Below, piece after piece: positions 51,801 to 63,130 of a stretch of 64,000 nucleotides of DNA (positions are counted from its first letter, which is position 1; each line of letters begins with the position of its first letter). The notes under the pieces are model-generated. The model worked only from the letters and a program-made list of their open reading frames with translations. It was not told the DNA's origin and did not search any database. Location: positions 44,840,001-44,904,000 of the forward strand of contig CP141127.1 in NCBI GenBank assembly GCA_035236585.1, in the 5' to 3' direction. This DNA comes from Warburgia ugandensis (taxonomy: Eukaryota; Streptophyta; Magnoliopsida; Canellales; Canellaceae). The position numbers and the translations under genes are program-made.

Positions 51801-52156
51801 TGTACCATGAAATTGTTCAGGGCCATCCTGGAAATCATCATGTGTATCTTGAAATATTGGTATAGCTGTACTACTATCTCCAACACTTTCTACATTGTCT
51901 TGATCGTATAGTCTAGGATCGAGGGCCTATGAAGAAGTTCTTCTCCATGCCAAATCCATGGGCAGTAGCTTTCATCGATTCCATTAAAGCACAAGTGTTC
52001 TCTCAACACCCCTACAGTTACTTTTTTCAAGTTTCCACATTTTGATCCTAAACAATGATCAACACCTACCCTAAGTGCAAACTCTATGAAATTTTCTGTA
52101 CGCTCCTCACATTCTTTCGATGTCCTCATCATAAACATCCAAACATATATGTCCAT
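48834..52156 (-). pseudogene. TNP2: TNP2-like CACTA transposase, decayed
   Basis: This is the CACTA transposase, which would cut and join the element ends. Order on the minus strand: an N-terminal transposase-associated domain (52156-51890, CLGSKC and WIWHGE at residues 67-72); the start of the core (YPECKDYTKLS, CPNDCILYRKEH, 51779-51498); LSADGTNPYVYMSSRYS and CYNLPP (51413-51093); MAFLGHKRWLRKDHPY (50847); a DUF4218-like part (LLPVAIHSMLPDKVRG, FPPSFFDIMVHLTVHL, near 50260-50010); FNNWLRKKV (near 49540); and a DUF4216-like end (VVVFKYDYVEDN, QVFYIQDEH). Conserved order and length fit a full gene. At least seven in-frame stops, a frame change near 51930, and loss of about 20 residues of DUF4218 (between HLTVHL and YMKILKEYV) show it is inactive. 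Confidence 0.92.
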
Positions 52157-52600
52157 TATTAGAAGAAATCAAAAAAATTTGCATGGAGACTTGTAAGATA
52201 TGAAAAGATTAGGTTAGGCATTTTACCAAACATTAGATATACATGAATTAGAAATATTCAAAATAACTACATTTCATGGAAATTTTCAATTAACAGTAAA
52301 AAAGGCAAATTATGATAGACACATTCACGAATAAAATTAACTTTCAAAAGAACAATTTCTAACCCACAACCTTGTGAAAATTCTTCAAATATGCATAATA
52401 CTTATGACACAAATATAAAGATACTAACCAACACTCAAAATTTGATATTGACCCTGAATTTGTGAATGTAATTCCAATTCACACAGGTAAGATTTGGTCT
52501 AGAGTATGGAAATAAAAGTCTAGTTTAGTTCTTGCACACAACTAATAAACAAAGAGTGTGAGGCAAAAGTCAACATAGTAATTCTTCAAACATAAGTATA
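52157..52600. other. Likely 5' region of the TNP2-like gene; no motif fixed
   Basis: About 440 bp, AT-rich, between the transposase start and the right motif arrays. Any promoter should lie here or within the arrays, but I could not place a convincing TATA box. Confidence 0.35.
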
Positions 52601-52720
52601 ATTGAAGTCATTTTCAGAAAAAAAAACTTTAAAGTCCAGACTTATGACTTTAAAAGTATAGACTTTTAAAGTTGTTTTACTGAAAATGACTTTAATAATT
52701 TTTAAATTTTCACATGAAAT
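52600..52720. repeat. Right subterminal motif cluster, inner
   Basis: Copies of ACTTTTAAAGT and GACTTTAAAAGT (for example near 52640-52700), separated by about 700 bp from the outer cluster. Confidence 0.78.
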
Positions 52721-52794
52721 ATTTCCTTTTTTACCTTTTGTACATTACAAATTTACATAAATACACAATGAAACTGATTTGACGACACAATCAT

Positions 52795-52818
52795 ATGTGT
52801 GTGTGTGTGTGTGTGTAT
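52795..52818. repeat. GT microsatellite
   Basis: About 11 TG units in a row. The surrounding 52720-53400 shows no gene. Confidence 0.9.
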
Positions 52819-53399
52819 AAACAAACACACCAACATGGAAATCAAATTATTTTTTGATTGCATCCAATGTTACATATTATTAGATCTTGGTAGCCAAGAT
52901 CAAACAATGTGTTTGCTCTTTTTCATTAAAATCTAGCCTAGTATTCTGGTGACACCACTCTTTTTCTTCAAAATAGGCCAAAAGTTGATGTTATAACGAT
53001 CCTCTTCATCAAACCCTAATTTTGGGTGAGAACCACAAATCATATTGTTCTCCCTTTCATCAACAATGAGAAGTAGCTGTCATTTTCAATGAAATCATAC
53101 AATTTTGAAAAAACAAGGATGATCAAATAGATTCTTTAACCCCATGATATGTAGTGCAAAACCCACATGATCGACAAAATAAAGGCACAAAAAAGTTAGA
53201 AACAAGAAAAGAACTATTAATAGTGTGATTTAAAAGAAGTTGTGGTTTACTTATAATTTTTTTCCATGACACAAACAGTCAAAATATAAAAATGGAAAGT
53301 AAGAAGGGAAAAAGAGAGTAGCATAAGGGCTAAAGATAAAGCCATCATGCCAAAATCGTGAGAAGAAAAAGATAAAGGAAAAACATACTATGACAACTA

Positions 53400-53790
53400 T
53401 TTATAAATCATCGAAGACTTTAGAAGTCAATTAGTATTAAATGACTTTGAAAATATCTAACTTTTGAAGTTGCTTAGCACTAAACAACTTTAAAAGTCCA
53501 TTCCCTCTAAATTAATTATTCTTGGCAAATATATTGCGCACTTTTCAAGTTGCTTCTTTAAAACAATCCAAATTTATTGCGCACTTTTCAAGTTGTTTTC
53601 ATAAAAACAATCTTAAATGTTCTTCCCATGAAAAATTGCCTTCTTGTACTAGCTTTTTAAAGTTGCTTATGCTTAAACAACTTCATAAGCATATGTATTT
53701 AACATCATTTATTTTCAAACTACTTTTAAAATATTTATGAAGTTGATAGTCATGTAAGCAACTTCTTTATGCTGACTTTAAAACCCTCCT
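53400..53790. repeat. Right subterminal repeat array, outer
   Basis: Many degenerate copies of the motif (GACTTTGAAAAT, AACTTTTGAAGTTGC, CAACTTTAAAAGTCC, TTTTAAAGTTGC). A 30-bp sub-repeat with GCGCACTTTTCAAGTTG occurs at about 53535 and 53578. Probable binding sites for the TNPA-type protein, by analogy with En/Spm. Confidence 0.82.
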
Positions 53791-53801
53791 GTGTAGTAGT
53801 G
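53772..53801 (-). repeat. Right terminal inverted repeat of the CACTA element
   Basis: The reverse complement starts CACTACTACACAGGAGGG and matches the left terminus at 26 of 30 positions. TTA (53802-53804) follows. Confidence 0.92.
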
Positions 53802-53943
53802 TTAGTAATGTGGTTTTGCAAATAAGAAACCCCTAGATCTATCTCCATTTGAAGCACTTCAAAACCCTAAGTTTCCCTTATTTTTTTCCTATCATTTTTT
53901 CTCCTTTTTCTCTCTCCATTCAAACCTCAACTAACCACTTACT

Positions 53944-53948
53944 ACCTT
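53944..53948. repeat. Target-site duplication of the solo LTR at 53949 (ACCTT)
   Basis: ACCTT before the LTR is repeated at 56375-56379 directly after it. Confidence 0.85.
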
Positions 53949-56374
53949 TGTGACAACCCAGGTTTTCCCATGCATTTTTAAATTCAAGTTCTAATTCATA
54001 AGGCGGGATTCAACCCTATTTGAAAACCATTTTATGAAAACAATGCAATGCTTGCAAAAATCTTTTGTTTTAAACTCATTTCGAAAACCCCGAGTGTCAT
54101 TTGCTTTCACCACAACCAAAGTAGTTTTTGAAAATTTCAGAAATCATAAATGTATTCCCAAGTCTATCCAGTCACAGCTCCTAGCCCAACTGTAATTAAA
54201 TACAAATACATGTCCAAAGGGTAGAGTCTTTACTTACATGTATAATTGTCTCCTTTTGATTTTTCTTGCTCATAGCACTAACATTTCTTGAGGCGTCTTC
54301 TACTTGTGAATGGAGCTGTCCTGAAAAATGTTAAGGATTAGGTGAGTATACACTATACTCAGTAGGAGTCTATTACTACTAGTTTTATAATACATGCTAT
54401 GTTTAAAATCATATGCTCTTTAAAACATGTGCATGTTTGATCACTCATGTTCAATATTGATATTAAAAACCATTATCGAATTGGAATACTGACAACTTAA
54501 AGAATCGCATAATCCAAGTTGAAAGTATCATATATATCATAAACATAATGATATGCATAAGATGTTCAACTGAATCCAACTCATGGATATATGGTATGGT
54601 TGACCAACCTCATGTCATGCCATATGCAATGCAAGTAAATCCTCAAAACATAGGGCCCACTATGCCCACGACCTCCTCGCCATGTGGTCCCCGGGTACCT
54701 GGGGACACAGGGTCATAACCTCCATGGGGCATATGACACTTTGACCCAATGCCGTGACACCAGTGGTAGCCCCCTGTACCACATGTACTCAAAGCAGGGA
54801 CATGCCTTTTTGGCGTGGTACCCTTTCCACCTAATAGTGGTAAAGGCTGGGAGGCCACTCCAGACCTCTCGGCATAGCACCCACGAGCTTACTAGCCCAA
54901 ATCATATACGATCAATCAAGTAAAATCCTCTTTTTCAAAACCTGTCATCTTTTGGGTCCCTCACAACTGCCCACCCAGCGTCTTTGAGCATTCCAACGTC
55001 TTTTGGTAACCCTAAAGGACATGCAATTTTTCAAAACTCAATACTCACAAATCATGCAATTTATGCAACAGTTTGCAAAACATATCTATGCATAATGTAT
55101 TTATCATATGCATGCTAAATTCATTTATAAAATTAAGTCATGCTAAACAAGTCATATAACTTGTACTTAAAACATGCATTCAAAACAATCATGGGCTCTT
55201 TTTAAAAGTCTAGTAGCGATAGAGCACCTACTTGGTTTGATCACGCTAGTCCCCTTGTCCTCGTATGCTCCTGAACATGGTTTAAGGAAAAAGGTTAGCT
55301 TGGCCTATTTTTCCTCACTACTTAGGCATTAGGGTTTCATTCCCATGCCTATGGGTCTCCTAAGGTCCCAACTGGGCCTTGGTATCGTCAGGTTTACAAA
55401 GGTTTAGTGGCCCCACGCCACTATCATAGTTTAAGGATCGTGCCCACCTTAGATAGAGCATTGATCGGGTATTTTATGATTTGGGTGTGTCCGCGTCGTT
55501 GATATGGACACAACGCCATTTGCGGCACCTCAATCAGAGTCTTAGAACTCAAGTTATGGGCGTTTTAGTATTTAGAATACATGGAAGGCCCACAGGGCGC
55601 GTCCACAGACGCACAGGGCCTCTGCTCATTTTCTCGTTTGCGGGCGCATCCACGGACGTGCCTGATTTGACCCTGTCGAACCAGTACACCCCAGGCACCA
55701 TCCCTGGGTCCTTTGTGGCTCCCTAGAGCCCCATTTTGCATGGTTTTTGATGCAAAACTTAGGGAAACTCATCCTAAGATTAAGGGGGAGATGGGTTTGG
55801 AGGGGTTTTGGGCATACCTGGTTTGTGGCTGGGTTTTTTCCATATTTTCCCCTCTTGTTTGCTTCTCCATGATGGGTTTTTCCCAGGCATTTAGGCTGCC
55901 ATTGGAGGCGCCCAAGAGCTCTATTTATAGAGCTTGAAGAGGGTTTTGGAGGGGGTTCTTATTGCCATGGAATGGCAGTGGAGAAACCTCCAGAATGGCA
56001 GTGGTTTCTCCCTTGCACACCACCATTCTAGAACCCTCTAAGAGGTTTGGGAAGAAGAGGGGTGCCCGTACCAAAACGGGTCCCCGTTTTCTCAGGCCAA
56101 ATCCGTTTTTGAATTAATTTACACTTTTGCCCTTGAACTTCAAAGGGCTATAACTTGCTCATTTTAACTCCGTTTTGAGTGATTTTGGTCTTGTTGGATT
56201 CCTTTTTCTGAGACACACCTAAGGGTACTACTTTCAGGACCAAATTTCTGGGTGCAATCAGGGTGAATAGTGAAATAACCAAAATACCCTTCTCTCCAAA
56301 AAGTAAACTTTTCATTTCCTATAGAATGTCCAATTCATTTTTGTTAAAATAGCGTAAATTTCTCGGGTATTACA
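53949..56374 (-). mobile_element. Solo gypsy LTR, minus orientation (fossil)
   Basis: A single LTR, TGTGACAACCC to GGGTATTACA, with a perfect 5-bp duplication and no internal region: the mark of LTR-LTR recombination. It carries the stem-loop (54342-54362) and a TATA-like box (minus strand, 55917-55931). It resembles the D/E family at its left part and element A at its right part. It lies only 144 bp outside the CACTA end. Confidence 0.9.
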
Positions 56375-58208
56375 ACCTTCCTGAGAAAAAGGAAGCCTCC
56401 ACTACATAAGCTGGAAACCAACCATCTCACGATCTTATGTCATCTTACTTACATAATCTTCCACCTAACTTTCTTCCTTCACTCTCTAACTTTCCTAATT
56501 GAATTCCTAGACCTAGGCCCACCTCCCTTTTCCTAGAATAGGCCTTCACCAAAGTGGAAACAATTTATCTATAAATACTCTTGGATTCCACATTTCTTAC
56601 CTAAGTAGAAGTTGGGGGAGACAACCTTGAAATAGTGCAATCTTTCCATGGTGATCTTGGGAGCTAGATTGGTTTCCTTTAATGCTAATATTATTTTAAA
56701 TTTTTAGTTATGTCTTTAGTTATTTGGTTTCCATTTAAGGCTATTAGTTTTCTTTTATTGTTTTAATTTTATTCCATAGTTTCCCATTGTTTTCCATTCT
56801 AGTTCAACACTCATCTTTTGACTTAGCTTCCCCTCTTTTCTTTGCTTCCCTTTCATTAGTTTTTCTTGCTTAGCATGAGTTAAGTTGTTGTTTACATCAA
56901 GTTTTAATGCTTTGAATAGTGCACAATTTTTAGTTTTGCTTACATGTTATATGTGCACAAATATTGGTGTAATTTGGAATTGATGCAATAAAAATATTTG
57001 AGCATTTTTGTTCTTGGTTGTTTCTTTTATCAATGTACTTTGCATATAAGTTTTTATATTCCATAGAAAATTTTGATTCAATTTCTTTATGGGCTAGATT
57101 TGAGTAGAAGTTCTTAAGGGCTTAAAATCTTGGAAATTTCTCCCTTCAAGTTTTATGCTTTATTTTTAGCCATCAAAACATCTTATTTGCTTGAATCATT
57201 AAGAACCCCTTTATATTTTTAGGTTTTTCATTAAGTTCATTTGTCATCTTGTATTATAGATGGCTTTTAAGTCATCAATTGAGTCATTCTTCAGCCTATG
57301 AACCATGCGCACAATCCATGGATCATGCACATGATACTAGGTTCCATTTTTCTTTGATTCTTCATTAATTTAATTACTTAATATTATTTTAGTGATTGAA
57401 ATTTAGTTTTTTGAATCTTAATTTAGGTTTAGAAAGTTTCCTTTTTGCGTTTTGGAAAATTCCAACTTTAGAAAGTTTTAGGATTAGTAGTGTTAAATTC
57501 ATAAAGTTTCTTTAATTGTAGTTTCCATTTACATGCATGTTTCTAATATTTTGTTATATCCAGCTAGATTTCATTGGCTACATCTTTTTGTATGTTAGAT
57601 TAGTTTTAGAAAGTTTCTAATGCTAGTTTAGGAAAGTGTTAATTTAGGAGAATGTCATAGTTTTATTCATTCTAGTTTTGCATTAGTCTCCTTTAATTGA
57701 ATGCATGTTAGTTAGGTAAGATTATAATTTCATTGCTTGTTTATATTCTTAACAAGTTTCTTTTAATTGTAGTTTCTAATTTAGTACATATTTTCTTTCT
57801 TTTGTCATTTACTATCCTAGTTTAAATTCAAATCCAATTCAATCTCTTTCTTTGGCAAAATTTAAGCACTTTAAATAAGTTCCATCCAAAATGCAAAATT
57901 GTAAGATTCATTGTGGAATTGATCTGTCTCACCTGCAACACTACTTTGAGTCATGCACTTGTGAGTAACATTAAAGCTACACCACTTGTGGTGGGATGCT
58001 ACCACTATGATTTGTGTTTCATTAGTTATCTATATATGTGAACTTATTTGATATGTTCATTCACTTGTGATACATTACTTGTTCTTTATGAATCATGTGC
58101 TATTGTTTTGAATTATTGTTGTTGATAATAGTTTCTATGTAATATATTAATTATGATATACCACTTAATTGCCAAAGTTTTTAAACCTAGTTTAGGGATT
58201 TATCTATT

Positions 58209-58222
58209 GAGTATTCGTACTC
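58209..58222 (+). other. Stem-loop GAGTA-TTCG-TACTC, probably from an old LTR
   Basis: A perfect 5-bp stem closed by TTCG, followed by ACCCC and AACATTTTTCA, the same order as after the stem-loop of the solo LTR at 60665. It suggests that roughly 58000-58650 is the 3' part of another plus-strand LTR. Confidence 0.45.
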
Positions 58223-58814
58223 ACCCCTACAACATTTTTCAAGTGAGGATTCTATAGCTTTACATAGATTTGGATTACACATGAGTCACAAAGGTTTAGA
58301 GGCAATAAGAAGCATGCAGTGGAGTAACTCTATTATTTATTTTATTGGTAGAACTTACACATTGAACATTTATTTAAGTTTTTATTGATGAACATGTAAT
58401 GACATCGATTAGTACGTGTAGTACATTTTATGGAGTTATTAGGTCATTGTGGATATGATCAATGGGTCCTAAATGTGCTTATTTAGTATTGAATTATTTT
58501 GACTATATGAGAACTTTTTCTAATAGAGATGCTTGTATTTTGTAGAAGTGGCTTTTAGAAAATAAGTATGTGATGCTTTTATCTTTGAGAAAATATTTTA
58601 TAAAAAAATTCAAGGGGTACCCTAATGTTTTTAAAGATATTTATGAGAAATTATTTTTAAAAAAACCATGGTAGTCATAGTTGAAACCATAGCACAGTCT
58701 AGATTGTTCACAGCCAAGCAACTAGTATCATGAAACATCAATAATAATTTTATATGTTCTAGGTTCACTGGTAATACTAAAGAGGAAGCATCCTATGACT
58801 TACTATTGATAGAC

Positions 58815-58834
58815 ATATATATATATATATATAT
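58815..58834. repeat. AT microsatellite
   Basis: About ten AT units shortly before the solo LTR. Confidence 0.9.
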
Positions 58835-58854
58835 TGTACAGACAAGAAAACCAT

Positions 58855-58859
58855 GAAGG
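58855..58859. repeat. Target-site duplication of the solo LTR at 58860 (GAAGG)
   Basis: GAAGG before the LTR is repeated at 61037-61041 directly after it. Confidence 0.88.
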
Positions 58860-61036
58860 TGTAATGACTCCAATTTTGTAATATTGAAATTCCAAGTTAA
58901 GCAATGAAAAGATCAGTTTTTGAAGATAAGGGCATTTTAGTCATTTCACTATTCACCTTGACTGAACCCATAAATTTGGTCCTAAAAATGGTGCCATTAG
59001 ATGCATCTTAGAAAAAGGAATCCAACGAGACCAAAATCACCCAAAATGGAGTTAAAATGAGCAAGTTATGGCCCTTTGAAGTTCAGGGGCAAAAATGTAA
59101 TTTTATTAAAAAACGAATTTACCCTGCACAAACACAGGGGCCCGTTTTGATGCAGGCACCCTTCATCTTCCACCTCCTAGAGAGTTGTACAATGGCGGTG
59201 ATTGGAGGAGAAATCACCACCATTCTGGAAGTTTCTCCACCGCCATTCAAATAGAGCTCTTCGGCACCTCTAATGGCAGCCCAAAATGTTGAAGAAAACC
59301 CGTTGAGGAGCAGTGACCTAGAGGAGAAAACAAAGAGAAAAACCTAGCAACGAGCTAGGTATGCCCAAGATCCCTCAAAACCCATCTCCACCATAGTTCC
59401 AAGAACAATTTCCCTAGGTTTTGCATGAAAAACCATGCAAAATGGAGCCCTGGAGACTCATCAAGGACCCAAGGATGTTCCCTGGGCTGCACTGGTTCGA
59501 CAGGGTCGAACCAGGGTGTCCTGAGGACACCCCGGTTCCCCAACGAACAAGACATTCCAATAGGAACGTCACACGTCGTCCCATTTGAAAAAACCAAACG
59601 AACGCGCCCGCAAAAGAGACAGTCGGGCAGAAAACTCGGCGCGTCTGCAGACGCGCCCGTTGAGCCACACGCCACAAACGTGCAGCGCGGTAGCAGTACG
59701 CGGGTTTTTCATTTCTTAAGGAAGCCAGGGTGCACAATGTAGATGCATAGTGCCCTAGCATTTCGTTTTTTTCATTCTTAAGACACCTATGTACGTGCAA
59801 CACTAAAACGCTTATAACTTGAGATCTAGAGCTCCGATTGAGGCGCCGCAAAAGGCGTTGTGTCCGTGTCGATGATGCGGACACATCCAAATTATAAAAT
59901 CCCTGATCAAGGCCTAATCAAAGGTGAGCATGACCCTTAGAATAGAATGGTGGCGCGTGGCTGCTAGACCTTTCGAAAATTGATAATACCAAGGCCCAAT
60001 TAGGACCTTAGGACACCCATAGGCATAGGGATGGACCTTAATACCTAAGTAATAAGACCAACCACTCTAAAACCCATAAAAGATAGGGCAAACTAACCTT
60101 GATTCCCCCAAACCATGTTCAAGAGCGTCCGAGGACAAAGGGGTTAGCGCAACCTAGTCAGGTAGGTGTTCTATCGCTACTAGATTCTTTTAAAAGAACT
60201 ATGATTATTTTGTAAATACATGATTTAAGTATATGACTTGTTTAGCATGCATGTAACAAATGCTTTATGCATAGACATGTTTTATATATACATTATGCAT
60301 TGATATGATCCTGTGTCCCTAGGAACTCGGGGACCACATGGTGGTGAGGTCGTGGGCATAGTGGGACCCTATGCTTTCATGGATTTATGTGCATTGCATA
60401 TGGCATGATATGAGGTTGGTCGACCATACCATACTAGAGATCCATGAGTTGGATTCCATGAAGCATCTTATGCATATCATGATGTTATGATATATATGTA
60501 TATATAATACTTTCGATTTTGGATTATGTGATCCTTTAAGTCATTAGTATTTTAGTTTAAATATCGAAGTTGAACTTGAGTATTCAGACATGCACATGTT
60601 TTGAATGAGCATATGATTTTAAAAACATCTCATGCATTATAAAACTAGTAGTGATAAGCTCCTACTGAGTATAGTATATACTCACCCAATCCTCAATATT
60701 TTTTAGACACCAAGTAAATACTTAAGGGCACGGAACGCTTGTGCTAGGAACCACCTAGACTAAGTACAAGTAAGTAAAACCCCTACCTTATCTTTTAATA
60801 TTACTTGATTGTAGTTACTCTCTAATAGCTGGGGCTGTGACTAACACTTTCTTGGGAATAATGTTGATTTAAAATTATGCCATGGCTAGATAAATTGAGA
60901 ATGTGTTTTGACACTCGGGGTTTTTATGAAAGATTGTTTTCTAAATGAAAAATATTTTCATGCATTTCATACTTACAAAATAAGAGATCTCGCCTGTTTA
61001 TCAAAATTGCATCATATAAAAACCCAGGTCGTCACA
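58860..61036 (+). mobile_element. Solo gypsy LTR, plus orientation, element A family (fossil)
   Basis: Runs from TGTAATGACTCC to GGTCGTCACA, about 2.2 kb, with a perfect 5-bp duplication. It is the inverted relative of the LTRs of element A throughout (for example the GGACAAAGGGGTTAGCGC area near 60133 and the stem-loop at 60665-60685). No internal region remains. Confidence 0.92.
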
Positions 61037-61041
61037 GAAGG

Positions 61042-63130
61042 CTAGTAATTAGAAGTGAGTCCCAAGTTTACTAGACAACATAGGGCTAAAAACTTAATAG
61101 GTCCTTTGTTTATGAAAATTCAAATGCCTCATATCCATAACTTGTGATGTGAACAACTATATGAAATCCCATATAATAGAAATATAATTTGCAAAATAAA
61201 AGTGATTTTGTTTTTTTCTCTTCTCCCTCTCCCTCTCCTTCTCACTTCAATTCACTCTTTTATTTTCCTTTCTTTTAATTATTTAAGGAAACAAGTATAA
61301 TGAGAGAATGACTGAGAATATTAGAACATGTGGGGATGTTTTATGTAATGAAGGAAAGGCATGGGTATAGGTGTTACATAGAGGAAAGCCTAGGTGATGG
61401 GTGCTTGAGGTGTATGGTAGAATTGAGAATAAACATTGTAAAGACATAGACCATGACGATAGGTGTGTAATTAGACTAAAGTAAAAGACCCAAGTAACTA
61501 ATTAGAGTGAATGGCTAGTGGTGTAAGTTAACTAAGGTGTAGAAGGATAAGTGGTGAAAATTGAACCAAGGTGTCATTGAAAATAATGGCGAAAAAAGGG
61601 GTTTAAGATGAGAATTCCATAGATTAGGAATTATATAATCAAAATAGAGGAGTTGGAATGATGCTCAAGGATGAAGCCTCACCTATGGATAAAAGAATGA
61701 ATGTTAAGTAGGTGCTTGCATGAATAATGCATTGAGGAGGTATTTCCTAGCTAGTGGAATATTAAATTCGATTAGGATACTAAGTTTCCATTTAGGTACT
61801 AAGTAAGAAATGAAGCACATGTTACATGAGCGTAGTAACATGATAAGCTAGTACACTAACTTAGGAGGGAACGTATATCCTAAGTGGGTGTGCTAATACA
61901 CCCTAAGAAGGTGTGTCAATATGTCCTAAGTGTGTGTGCGTGCTAACAGAAAGAATTAATACATTAACCATAGAGAAATATACTTTTGTCTAAGTATTAG
62001 GAGATACCTAAATAATGGATAGAAGTGGAATTGCAACTCTAGCATAGGGGGACAATATTGCATACCATACCAAGGCGGTAGCTGCCCATTCCATGCATGG
62101 GAGACCAAGCCACCACATAAAAATCTAAGAATGACAGCTGGTCCCCAAGCATTCTAAGTAGCTTGACATGGTATAACTTTATAAAATGAGAAAGTATAGA
62201 GTAAGATTAATATAATAAGAGGGGAACTTGGATGGCTGGCATGTGCATGAATGCAAGAGCAGGCAGAAACATTGGATGGTGGACTTAGCTAATGATTGCA
62301 TTCATGACAAGGAGCTGTTCAAGAAAATTTAAGGAAATAGAATATAAAAAGGAGAGGCAATGATGCCATCTCCTACTTTCATGTGTTTTGACCAATACTA
62401 GAGAAGACGCTCCATTAAAAACTAGAGAAAAACTGAGAAAAAAAAAAAACAGGGAAAAGCTTGGGGGAAGAGAGGTGCTGGAGTTGGGAAGATTGTAGAA
62501 GGAGAGGACGAGAGGTAGAGCAAAGGAGGTCATTTTGGGTGGAGTACACCTCAGCACTATCTGCTGGAAATTTCAAACACCTACTCGATCTTCAACACTA
62601 GAGCAGGAGAACAATCATCTAAAGCTGGGAAACTAGAGGAATCTATCAGAAATGGGGGTTTTTGGAAATTGATTAATATCATCCTAGCTTTAGCCTTGAA
62701 AATTTGGGAATGTAAGGATGTTTTTAAAGGACGTTTTCTCCACAAATTGTGCTGGACTGTCTCATGGTTTGTAAGCATGATGAAATGTATGTGTAACTTG
62801 AATTTCCTGTTATGAAACCATCATGGGTGGTACTGAGTTTGTTAAAACAGTAAGTTAGGATTATGAATCTATAAATTTTACCAATGCAATGTATGTAAAT
62901 CATTTATGAATGTCTCAACACCATGGAGTGCTCATCATAGCAGAAACAAAGGGGGAGTTTCCACTGGAAATGCTTGTGTTCAACCATGATGAGCATCGTT
63001 TAGTCACTATTTTCTATGGTTAACTTAGTAATGGATTTCTCGGATAATTAGAGTATGGAAGGTGGGTTGAATCAAACATGTTCAGCAGGAAAATTTTGCG
63101 TTGATGAAATGATGAAATTGCCTTCACAAT
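61042..63130. other. Unclassified AT-rich DNA; no gene recognised
   Basis: About 2.1 kb. It contains a pyrimidine tract near 61214-61280 and a purine-rich stretch 62398-62530 (ending in GGAGAGGACGAGAGGTAGAGC) like a retroelement leader. No LTR edges, primer site or pol motif were found. Confidence 0.4.
61866..61940. repeat. Short tandem repeat, about 24-bp unit, three copies
   Basis: CCTAAGTGGGTGTGCTAATAC, CCTAAGAAGGTGTGTCAATAT and CCTAAGTGTGTGTGCGTGCTAAC follow one another, each rather like the next. Confidence 0.75.

Larger units (their letters stand above)
23743..53801 (-). mobile_element. CACTA (En/Spm) DNA transposon, about 30 kb, with nested retroelements
   Basis: Seen: terminal inverted repeats of 30 bp with 26 matches, both starting CACTACTACACAG; a 3-bp TTA duplication; subterminal motif arrays at both ends; a TNP2-like transposase; and a second gene typical of the superfamily. 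Both genes read on the minus strand, so the element's 5' end is at 53801. Retroelements 28398-36469 and 38912-47446 account for about 16.6 kb, leaving roughly 13.5 kb of CACTA and other sequence. That is in the usual range for plant CACTA elements with both genes. Each gene has several in-frame stops, so the copy cannot supply its own transposase. The intact ends and duplication suggest it moved as one unit. Confidence 0.93.
56380..58854. other. AT- and T-rich DNA between the two solo LTRs; no gene recognised
   Basis: No frame of note. A TATA-like TCTATAAATACTC is at 56569-56581, followed by a purine-rich GTTGGGGGAGACAACC. From about 57400 to 57800 a TTTAGAAAGTTTC word and an AGTTTCTTTAATTGTAGTTTC-like word recur loosely. 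From about 58000 it looks like a worn LTR (stem-loop at 58209-58222). This is probably an old retroelement background. Confidence 0.4.

Noticed and set aside
56640-57800. T-rich stretch as a host gene intron or first exon
   Set aside because: No open frame, no conserved protein words and no consistent splice pattern could be seen on either side.
62285-62557. 90-codon frame rich in Leu, Phe and Ser
   Set aside because: Produced by reading a purine-rich stretch with an A-run on the opposite strand; no conserved motif.
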